Of a DNA stretch of 64,000 nt, positions 57,901-64,000 are shown piece after piece. The translations under genes and the position numbers were made by a program. Source of the stretch: Tardiphaga sp. (GTDB taxonomy: Bacteria; Pseudomonadota; Alphaproteobacteria; Rhizobiales; Xanthobacteraceae); NCBI GenBank assembly GCA_030147505.1, contig JASBVG010000003.1:62001-126000 (forward strand), read 5' to 3'. How positions within the stretch are numbered: the first letter of the stretch is position 1; every line of letters begins with the position of its first letter. Under the pieces are notes generated by a model. It was not told the DNA's origin. It was given only the letters and a program-made list of their open reading frames with translations, and ran no database searches.

Positions 57901-60900
57901 CGAGACGCGGACGCCGCCGGTCAGACCGCCGACATTGCCGAGGCTGACGATCGGGCCGCTGATATCGATGTCCGACACCCGGAAGTCGGTATTGCCGGCG
58001 ATCGACAGGCTGCCGCTGGTGTCCAGCGACAACGAAGACGCCAGGATGGAAACCACCGAGCCATCGTGCGGCGTCATGGTGCCGGGCGCACTGCCAAAGA
58101 CGATGGAGCCTGCTGTCGTCGACGGATCCGCGGCAGGCGTAAAGCTCCGAGAGATGCCGACCGGACCGCCCGCCGAGATGCGTAGCAGCGATCCCAGATT
58201 GCCGTTGACGGACGTCGCGATGATCGGCGTGGTGTCGACCGTGTCCCCCGAACCGATCGATGCCAGTACGCTGCCGGGATCCAGCGTAATCCCCAGCCCG
58301 CCCGCGCGGCTCACCAGCACCACGGAATTTCCGGCAAGCGGATGGGCAGCGTCTGTGAGCACCTCGACATGGCCCGTCCGGGCCTCGATGACCTCGCCAC
58401 CCGCCGCGTAGCTGACGGCGCCGCCGATCACCACCTGGCTGGCGCCCGAGCGGCTGATCTGATCCGCATCGAGCAGGAGATAGCCCGCCGCGGAGGTCGG
58501 TGTCGCCTGGGCCGAACTCTTGACCAGTATGTTCTCGGAGGAGATTGCGATCACGCCGCCGCGCCCGCCAGGCGCCGGGCCGGCCAGGAACGTGCCGCCC
58601 AGATTGAGCGACGCCGATGCGCCAAACGAGGCAAGGCCGCCGTCGATCGGCAGGCGCGGCACCACGTCGCCGCTCTTCAGGGCGAGACGCGTGAAGAAGT
58701 CGCTGCCGCGGCTGATGTCGATGCGTGAATATTTCGACCAGACATCCGCGGACTGGAGCTGGAAGACGCTCGTCAAACCATCGCGGCCACCGGTGAGCGC
58801 ATTCGCAAAACGGCCGGAGATCAGGAGCGAACCGTCTGCCTGCGCCGGAAAGTTGCTGAGCGGACCGCTGGTGCCGTTACCGGAAATCTGAACGACACGA
58901 TAGGCACCGGGCAGCGTGGCGTACATGCCGGGCATCAGCGTATACATGCCGGCCGGAATGCCGTTGCCGCCATCGAGATAGACGGCGGTCCCCGGCGCGA
59001 TTCCCGCAAGCTCGCGATTTCCGCCCCGCGTTCCGGCGACGCTTTGGCCCGAGAAATAAGGATATCCGGCGAAGGTCGAGTCATACGGCGCGACGGGGGC
59101 TGATTGGCTCGGCACCAGCGCATAGACCTGTCGTTCATCGGGATATTGCGGCGTGAGCGCGACGCCCACTGCGGACGGCGAGACCTGATAAGTGGTCAGA
59201 ACATTGCGCGAGCCGCCGGTGCCCGGCACGAATTCGGTCGCATAGATCTCGCCGCCGCCGCTGATATCGATGACGGCGCCCGCACGCTGGTCGATATTCG
59301 CGGTGTTGAAGCCGATCTGCTTGAGGGGCGGCGTCGTCGTGGCAACACCGGTCGTATTTTGATACATGCCGGCATACCAGGCCGTCCCGTCGATGGTCTG
59401 CCCATAGGGGACGGTCAGGCCATAGGCCGACACCGAGGTCAGGCTGCCGGCACCCAGGATGACCGAGCGCGTCGGTGTCACCGGCACATTGCTGGTGGCT
59501 CTCGTGCTGATCGCGGCGGGAATCTGGCTGGCGTCGGTGAGACCCAGGACGACAGTGCCGAGCGGCGCCCACACGGTGCCATTCTGGATGATGTTGACGG
59601 CGTCCAGATACAGTCCGCCGCCAGCGGAAAGCGGAGCGGTGGCGGCGCCGTTCTGCTGAATGGTGAGCGTATTCGCCCCCGCGATGCTGCCCACCGATTC
59701 GATCAGGAAATGGGTGTTGGTGGCCGGGAATACTTCCGCAGCAGCGAGCGTGAGATTGCCCGGGACATACAGGGCGCCACCGAATGTGGTACGTGCCGAT
59801 GCATCAAGCAGTTCGAAACCGTAATTGTCCGGCAGCGCCCGGATCGCACTGGCGCTGACAAGGCTGACATCGCTCGCATTGCCGATCGACAGATGGCGTT
59901 GCAGATCGATCCATTTCGCCGATGCGGTGAAACTTCCCGCGCGCACCGACGGGATCCGGATCATTTGAAGGTCACCACCCACGAGTCGAAGATAGCCGGC
60001 ATCGATCTGAACGACGCTCGTGCCGTCAACCGCGCCGTTATAGTCGCGCGGATCATTGGGCATGCCCGCCGGCAGCAACGATCCCGGTTGCGCGGAGGGC
60101 AGCAGCACGATGCTGCCTTTCGATGCCTGCAGCGTCAGCGCGCCCGGCATGTTCACCCGCACCGAGCCGACGAAGCCGATATTCCCGCCATACAGCACGA
60201 CGGAGTCGAACTTGCTGCCGTCGATCACCTTCGAGCTGATGAAGGCGGTGTCCTGAACCGGCGTCACGATATCCGCGGTGCCGACCGGGGCGTCTCCCAG
60301 ACCCGCGGCAACATTCACATGCTCCGGCTCGATGAAAATATTGTTCGGGCCCTCGAGCAACTGGGTAGCCAGGCGCGCCTGGGTGGCGAGCGCCGCCGAG
60401 ATGGCGGCTTTGCCGAGTGTCATGCTGCCGCCCATGGCCTGTGCAGCCCCGCCCGACGCATCGACCATGCCGGCAAAGTAGATGCTGCCCGAATTCGTCG
60501 GTCCCACCGTCGCCAGCTGCAGGTTGCCTCCGCGGCTCCAGATCGGCTGCAGCCTTGTCCCGCGGGCGAATATCGAGGTTGCAGATCGGTCGATCGGACT
60601 GAACGCTCCGCGCAGCAGCAGCGAGGCGCCGTCGCGCACGACCGTTGTCGGCGCGGCCAGCGTAATCGTGCCGGCGTCGAGCACCTCGACGCGATTGCTC
60701 CGAATCGGTGACGGATCCGCCATGACCACGCCACTCACATCCAGGACCGCCTGGTCACCGATCCACAAGCTGCCATTGGTCATTACGCTGAGCATCGGAT
60801 AGTTCGTAGCAATGAGCGAAACGTCGCCGGCCGGTGCAACGATGTCGCCCAGAATCCGCGTCAATCCCTGGCTCGCAATTGTCACGCTCGCCTGCGGATC

Positions 60901-63900
60901 GGTGACGATGCGCGCGCCCTTGTCGAGCAGGAAGCCACGCGGCGAGGATTTCGTGTCATAGCCATACATATCGACGCTGAGCGCCAGATTCACCGGACCG
61001 CGCTGCCCCACCGGCAACAAGCCGAATTGGGAGAAAGATCGCATCGGCGTTCCAGTCGGACGATCGAGCGCGTCCGCGCCGACGATATAGTTGCCTTGCG
61101 TCGGCCGAATCGTCGTATCGGCGGCGATCGTCAGACCGCCATAGCTGCTGCGCAGCGAATAGCTGGAGAAGCCGCCGGCGGCAAAGAACGACGGCGCCAG
61201 CGCCACCGTTCCAGGCGCTGTGGCCGACCCGGCGGCACCGCCGGCATTCAGCCATCCGGCTGTCGTGCCAACGGATAGTCCGAAGCGTGTTGCAAGCTGC
61301 GCCGCCAGCGCATCATTCACCGCCGCATGGCCATAGCCCGCCACCATGGCCGGCCCGTCTGCCACGCGAATGGTCGGCGCCTGCAAGCTGAACGTTCCGC
61401 CGGATGACAGGCCGCCGGCATAGATCGTGCCGCCGATGACGATGCCGCCATGGTCGGGCAAATACTCCGCACCAAGGATGCTGGTTGGGAAATAGTGGTT
61501 GACGTCACGCGCTGCATTCAGATCGGCCGACAGCGTGTAGGTGCTGCCGGCAACGATGGTTCCGTAGACAATTGTGCCGGCCGAGTTCGTGACGCGCAGA
61601 TCGGTCGCCGCGACCGCCGTCGATAGGGGCTGCCATTGCGAACCGGCTCCATCCGCATAAGGGCTTGCGAGGGTGATGTTGCCGCCCCTGCCCACCGGCA
61701 GCCCGTCGGCGCCCTGCTTGATTCTGCCCCTGGCGTCGACATAGCCGCCGCTCGAGACATCGAGTATGCTTCCCGGCGCGAGAACAATGCCTTGGGTGAC
61801 GTCCTTCACCACAAGGATGGGCTGACCTGTGGACGTGACGGCAGTGGCATCTACGATCTGGCTGATCCTCTGTGTCGTGATGCTGATCGAGCCGCCGTCG
61901 ATGAACGCGGGTCCGCCGATATCCTGAAGCTCCACCGATTTGTCATTGACCCACCGCCCGCTGACATCGAGCACGGCATTCGGACCGACCACCAGCGACG
62001 GCACCGGCGGCAACTGATACTCGGTCTGCGGCTGGGTAACGAGGTAGACACCCGCAACAAGCGGAACGAAACCTTCCAGCGAGATCGTTCCGCCCGGCGC
62101 ACGCAGCTCGCCATTGACCGTGGACACGTTCTTCAGGGTGATGCTGCCGCCGGGCCGCACCGACAGTTTGGCGCCGGTATCGACCCGCAGATCGTAGGCG
62201 CCGGAAATCGAGATCGCGCCGAAACCGACAGCATTCAGCGCATCGGTGAAGATCGGAAAGACCTTGTCACGCAGTTGCGGCAGCCACGCCGCATCATCCG
62301 GATCGAAGTGAGCCAGGTCGTAGGAATCGGCGTCTGCCTGCCCTCCCCTGAGAGCAACCGTGTACTCTTCCAGATCTGTCGCTCTGCGAGAAGCGAACTG
62401 GATGTTCAGCGTCGCGCCGCTTGGAAGATCATCAGGATTTTCCTGCGCGCTGCCCCGGCCGCCGCGGGCAAACATCCGCTGTCGCCGACCGGTCACGGTC
62501 TCGGCGACGAACGTCCCTTGAAGGATGGGATTGACCGCGTTGACGTCGACACGGCCGGCGCTGCGGCCGGCGATATAGCCCTGCTCATAAGAACCGGATC
62601 GTGAAAAAATCGACGTGTAGATTTCGGCGATACCCCATCTTTCGTGATTGACGGTGAAGCCCTGCGCGACGACATAGGAGAGGGACGGATCAGCATTTCC
62701 TATGCTGTAATATCGCCCGTTCGATCCCAGCAACTGCGTGGTCGTGGTCTCGCCGCCGGTATAGGTGACATAGCCGCCGGAGACATTGACAATCGCCCCC
62801 GGCCTCTGGACGAAGCTCTGGCCCGAGAAAGAGACGCTGCCTGCAGCACTGAGCAATTCATCTATCGACATCGGGATCGCATCGGCATATCCGGCCGCAT
62901 TGACGATGGGAGATCCGACCCATGTCGATCCGTCAGCCCTTGTCCCGCGCAACCGCGCATCGACGATCACCGTCTTGCCGATGAGCGCGCTTGCTCCCGG
63001 CGAATCCGCGATTTCGTTCTGCGTTACCAGAATGCTGAGAAAGTTTCTCGACATCGGCAGCACGGCGGACGTCCGTCCCGACAAATCGATCATGCTGCCT
63101 GGTTCGAGCACAACGCTGCCGAGGGCGGCGAGATTCAACGACGCGGCCGGTGCCTTGATGATTGCGCCGTCCGGAATGACGATTGTTGGCGACGAAATCA
63201 GGATCTTCGGCTGAAGATTGGATTGAAAATAATTGGCCTGGTTGGCCGCGCCGGTCGGGATCGTCGCACCGTCATCTTCCGGCGCGATCAGCAACACGCT
63301 GCGGGCGCCAATGGTGATCTGGCCGCTGCCAAGCGCAAAGTTCGATTTGTCGGGGCCGAAGTCTCCATAGAGACTGATCGATCCCGGTCGGCTCACGCCC
63401 GTTGTGACGTCGATGCCGCCGAGCTGATTGAGCGTGTGGCCAACCATATTGACCGCACCGGTGCGCGATATCAGAAGTCCGTTCACATCATTGGTCACAA
63501 CGCCGTTGATCGTGGGTGCGGCGGTGAACGGCGAGAGACCATTGTCCAGTGGCAGTCCGGCGAGCGACGGCAAGAACAAACTGCCGCTGATATTGGCCTT
63601 GTGGCCGGTGTCCGTGGTCAGGGGTTCGGTCAGCACCGCATTGGCGCCGGCAAGCAGATGGATCGCCCCCTTGCTCGTCGAAATCGCACCGGCATTGCTG
63701 ACTTTCGGTCCAATCAGCGCGACATATCCTCCATCATTGGAGTCGCTGACATTGGCATTGATGCGCGCGCCGGCCTGCACATCGATCGTGAGATTGGCAA
63801 GCATCGGCAGATTGTCGCTGGCCAGGCCAGGGCGTGTATTGCCGAGACCGAAGGCGACCGACTTGCCACGGCCGCCGTTTGCACCGTCGAGGGTGAAGAG

Positions 63901-64000
63901 ACCGTTCTCGAGGAAGAAGGTGTTGGCAGCATCTTCTCTCGCCGGGACAAAGAATGTCTGCCCACTGGGCTGGACATAGTTGGGATTGTTAGCCGCGAAC
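51940..64000 (-). CDS. Giant filamentous-haemagglutinin-family exoprotein (5' end beyond window)
   Basis: The frame is open from the right edge to the stop at 51940: 4,019 residues visible and no start yet, since codons before the Met at 63804 (ending DNLP) are in frame and coding-like. The protein is a beta-helix of hundreds of short Gly/Ala/Ser/Asp-rich repeats (such as GSITLKNVSTVNGELRAPGG), with few Cys and almost no Lys. The last 150 residues (IDVFVANGDIDAGSGPKTLL, GGDLVLAATRILNSYNAQSG) match the DUF3739 C terminus of this family. Around visible residues 2570-2860 the pattern changes to YTSAP-type repeats. The N-terminal TPS domain and any TpsB transporter would lie past the window. Export by two-partner secretion is expected for the family; involvement of the adjacent T2SS is possible. 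It is convergent to gspJ. Confidence 0.92.
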   Translation of the reverse strand, partial: FAANNPNYVQPSGQTFFVPAREDAANTFFLENGLFTLDGANGGRGKSVAFGLGNTRPGLASDNLPMLANLTIDVQAGARINANVSDSNDGGYVALIGPKVSNAGAISTSKGAIHLLAGANAVLTEPLTTDTGHKANISGSLFLPSLAGLPLDNGLSPFTAAPTINGVVTNDVNGLLISRTGAVNMVGHTLNQLGGIDVTTGVSRPGSISLYGDFGPDKSNFALGSGQITIGARSVLLIAPEDDGATIPTGAANQANYFQSNLQPKILISSPTIVIPDGAIIKAPAASLNLAALGSVVLEPGSMIDLSGRTSAVLPMSRNFLSILVTQNEIADSPGASALIGKTVIVDARLRGTRADGSTWVGSPIVNAAGYADAIPMSIDELLSAAGSVSFSGQSFVQRPGAIVNVSGGYVTYTGGETTTTQLLGSNGRYYSIGNADPSLSYVVAQGFTVNHERWGIAEIYTSIFSRSGSYEQGYIAGRSAGRVDVNAVNPILQGTFVAETVTGRRQRMFARGGRGSAQENPDDLPSGATLNIQFASRRATDLEEYTVALRGGQADADSYDLAHFDPDDAAWLPQLRDKVFPIFTDALNAVGFGAISISGAYDLRVDTGAKLSVRPGGSITLKNVSTVNGELRAPGGTISLEGFVPLVAGVYLVTQPQTEYQLPPVPSLVVGPNAVLDVSGRWVNDKSVELQDIGGPAFIDGGSISITTQRISQIVDATAVTSTGQPILVVKDVTQGIVLAPGSILDVSSGGYVDARGRIKQGADGLPVGRGGNITLASPYADGAGSQWQPLSTAVAATDLRVTNSAGTIVYGTIVAGSTYTLSADLNAARDVNHYFPTSILGAEYLPDHGGIVIGGTIYAGGLSSGGTFSLQAPTIRVADGPAMVAGYGHAAVNDALAAQLATRFGLSVGTTAGWLNAGGAAGSATAPGTVALAPSFFAAGGFSSYSLRSSYGGLTIAADTTIRPTQGNYIVGADALDRPTGTPMRSFSQFGLLPVGQRGPVNLALSVDMYGYDTKSSPRGFLLDKGARIVTDPQASVTIASQGLTRILGDIVAPAGDVSLIATNYPMLSVMTNGSLWIGDQAVLDVSGVVMADPSPIRSNRVEVLDAGTITLAAPTTVVRDGASLLLRGAFSPIDRSATSIFARGTRLQPIWSRGGNLQLATVGPTNSGSIYFAGMVDASGGAAQAMGGSMTLGKAAISAALATQARLATQLLEGPNNIFIEPEHVNVAAGLGDAPVGTADIVTPVQDTAFISSKVIDGSKFDSVVLYGGNIGFVGSVRVNMPGALTLQASKGSIVLLPSAQPGSLLPAGMPNDPRDYNGAVDGTSVVQIDAGYLRLVGGDLQMIRIPSVRAGSFTASAKWIDLQRHLSIGNASDVSLVSASAIRALPDNYGFELLDASARTTFGGALYVPGNLTLAAAEVFPATNTHFLIESVGSIAGANTLTIQQNGAATAPLSAGGGLYLDAVNIIQNGTVWAPLGTVVLGLTDASQIPAAISTRATSNVPVTPTRSVILGAGSLTSVSAYGLTVPYGQTIDGTAWYAGMYQNTTGVATTTPPLKQIGFNTANIDQRAGAVIDISGGGEIYATEFVPGTGGSRNVLTTYQVSPSAVGVALTPQYPDERQVYALVPSQSAPVAPYDSTFAGYPYFSGQSVAGTRGGNRELAGIAPGTAVYLDGGNGIPAGMYTLMPGMYATLPGAYRVVQISGNGTSGPLSNFPAQADGSLLISGRFANALTGGRDGLTSVFQLQSADVWSKYSRIDISRGSDFFTRLALKSGDVVPRLPIDGGLASFGASASLNLGGTFLAGPAPGGRGGVIAISSENILVKSSAQATPTSAAGYLLLDADQISRSGASQVVIGGAVSYAAGGEVIEARTGHVEVLTDAAHPLAGNSVVLVSRAGGLGITLDPGSVLASIGSGDTVDTTPIIATSVNGNLGSLLRISAGGPVGISRSFTPAADPSTTAGSIVFGSAPGTMTPHDGSVVSILASSLSLDTSGSLSIAGNTDFRVSDIDISGPIVSLGNVGGLTGGVRVSSADIARFAGAHSLRLRSATVFNVYDAGGAIIGDTLNRIAALTFDGAGFYHQGGQAIIRAQNIALVNSLNSSSTSGALNGTGGAISFEATGLVSAGTGKKTFAGFAQLGLTGAGGIEFVGDGGFEIGSANAALNAHGLVVRGGADQFLTTTGAIAIGSLPGDRPAVAAADFGGSLTLTGTGIVDNSTIIAHSGKVKLSATSGGVVLGDGALIDATGATVTVVDRVTYAPGGAVHLAANGGNIVVSSGALVDVSAAGLGYAGSLIIETGESGVVTLAGQTRGDAAFSDLGGSLRINTGALAGDLPWSRFTGGFDVSVAQGDLRIASGTTLTSGFVQLTANNGNVVVDGTIDARMPGGGTIRLFGAGTAGPGGTRTGGVSINAGAHLDASHRGDDPDNPRYASTSTQIPNGGTITLGTTGTPNGTYNSNYGNQNVDRSGSGRIYVDAGATLEVSPGTNGTGGQILVRAPVLTDNGVNVDFRGRVVGASAVALSAYATWSTTDDAGQTGATKHFDGIIDPAGWYTANGAMVNGTWASMVAYRTTAANSIVGAGGFTGQPVSVILTGGGGSGATATAVMNVDNVQLTNSGVYTSQSDAQRPTVTFARGAGDTTGVGATGKALLGINTITVLDGGSGYDPNIPVQVTVPAGDVYAGAQQRDAVGTAIVNANGQIVGVNFTNRGVGMFVNGAVITVTAPTTGTSARFQVDTVRVVGVQIAESVAGCCNRGVNYTRAPVVTFSGGAGPGGAQGTGLLQISALNITSSGSGYTSAPTGFTATRPDGSTFSGNATFQLLAGGATGTQVNGVITSTAPTSGGSVQIVLVGSGIFTPTAGQINTDHKTFYDTTLKNFVANSFAGNTSQVKSDSFSSIDPSLLHLRPEVALVNPDANRNGGNITVASNWNLGAGTVTDAVNMRADLFYRTSVAKEPGTLTLRAVNDVQINATLSDGFFTTAANGASLTANLAANNIANNPAVATQPNTTSIANLMPPTIASAGSFSYVFVAGATGLGNSSTAPAANPDAVATFGSTGDVTIDRHTVFRETTVSTNVIYMPSMLRTGTGSIRLTAGGDIKWLDALAPGAIYTGGRALSAAEMPSAADFTRPVQTATNPPGLATQPTWAVGGGPVDLSAGGSIIGIERSMRDANLGQLWNGWYFRRGLSNGSTTPFPTASFAQTATWVNYGSFRQGVAALGGGDILLRAGRDIIDISASIPETIIVSGGKVAATPPTIKYYGGGDLIVRSGGDLTSGAFMVGRGNGDIRVGGTVKATDVNPVTGLPTSVGNNPVSLLLAIQDGYVDIVAGGPVLLAGILDPTSLAVLPVTGAAAAGAPFTSLGTTLLSGAGPKGSGVSISAVTGNVSIANPDIRTLFGAGSVNGLWPAALQLRALSGDVVLGDATRTGIPYPNLVPSADGGLQILAAGSFRLNGTLSMTDPLTISAQYLGSGVNGFNSAQYVSPLGVPLSNLTSPLHGADTDPSFIAAGVDIVGSAEVQMESNKVNLTLTEPSTIRAGRNIANFSLLGQNNAVTDITSVIAGQDLTGGVYALYGPGSFLLSAGRDMGTFLRSQVATSNISANYRGILAIGDGSNSAPGSNGAGNGFAVKPYLPRQSADIHLLFGVGPGVNYADAIDRYVDPAKAGRGGIDLLTGIAAALGEPRDQAWATFQTLPGARQQLLVQRAFVDFLGQVARDYHNAASPYHGQYQRAYDAIGVLFPASVGYPSERGSAASNSWKGELNIAQSLVQTQLGSDITILGPSGGIVAGSSARDLLKQNQQGIVTTAGGSIRVFTNDSIRINQSRIMTAQGGNIDVFVANGDIDAGSGPKTLLTSPVLSLICGVNGNCYINPNGLVTGAGVAALLTLPGQDRTKSNVTLAAPRGIIDLGAAGVRAGGDLVLAATRILNSYNAQSGGVVIGVPRAVSVDTGALTSASNATAATQQSAAPASAINDRPSVIIVEVLGYGGGDGGEPEPANDTYVIKKRQSYNASSPLQVTGLGN

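Noticed and set aside
59104-60711. 535-codon and other long plus-strand frames opposite the giant adhesin (also 61636-62604, 56374-57303)
   Set aside because: Translations are Arg/Asp/His-rich without any domain, and their codon third positions follow those of the adhesin on the other strand.

Overview
The window looks like chromosome of an alphaproteobacterium of the Bradyrhizobium/Rhodopseudomonas/Afipia group. The grounds are the GC-rich code with strong G/C third positions, a tripartite tricarboxylate (TctCBA) uptake system, an FNR/FixK-type regulator with perfect anaerobox sites, palindromic intergenic repeats of the kind common in these genomes, and protein family style. Species cannot be named from sequence alone.

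Region 1 (1-13.4 kb) is accessory DNA with visibly lower GC in places (1.8-4.4 and 9.4-13 kb). It opens with a minus-strand pair, an STN/TonB-C protein and a FecI-like sigma factor. Then come an unknown gene, an orphan ParB-methyltransferase fusion, a DUF5681 protein, an Mrr-like endonuclease divergent from an XRE regulator, the DUF3489-DUF2924-serine recombinase module, a large AAA ATPase with a CxxC hook, and a protein with two PD-(D/E)xK-like nuclease domains. The stretch ends at the 3' side of a tRNA-Gln gene, as expected of an island inserted at a tRNA. The ATPase/nuclease pair and the Mrr/XRE pair are candidate defence loci.

Region 2 (13.7-31.7 kb) is core metabolism: an acyl-CoA dehydrogenase and enoyl-CoA hydratase, a periplasmic 5'-nucleotidase, an IlvD/Edd sugar-acid dehydratase, a MarR regulator with a palindromic operator facing an SDR dehydrogenase, phosphoglucomutase, an FNR-type regulator with two anaeroboxes, a ketopantoate-reductase-like protein, an HPP-CBS membrane protein, tctCBA, two VOC proteins and tRNA-Met.

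Region 3 (32-64 kb) reads as one cell-surface and secretion locus. On the minus strand are a UDP-glucuronate decarboxylase (makes UDP-xylose) and a large secreted PstS-like protein. On the plus strand are a TPR-GT41 (SPINDLY/OGT-like) glycosyltransferase, a second TPR/glycosyltransferase-like protein, a FecI-like sigma factor paralogous to the one at the left end, and a complete compact type II secretion operon in the order D, prepilin peptidase, K, L, M, N/C-like, E, F, G, H, I, J. Convergent to it is a giant filamentous-haemagglutinin-family protein, more than 4,000 residues and still open at the right edge. My main inference is that this is a glycosylated-exoprotein export locus controlled by its own ECF sigma factor. 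The parts are recognisable; the combination and the pairing of enzyme, cargo and secretion machine are inferred, not proven.
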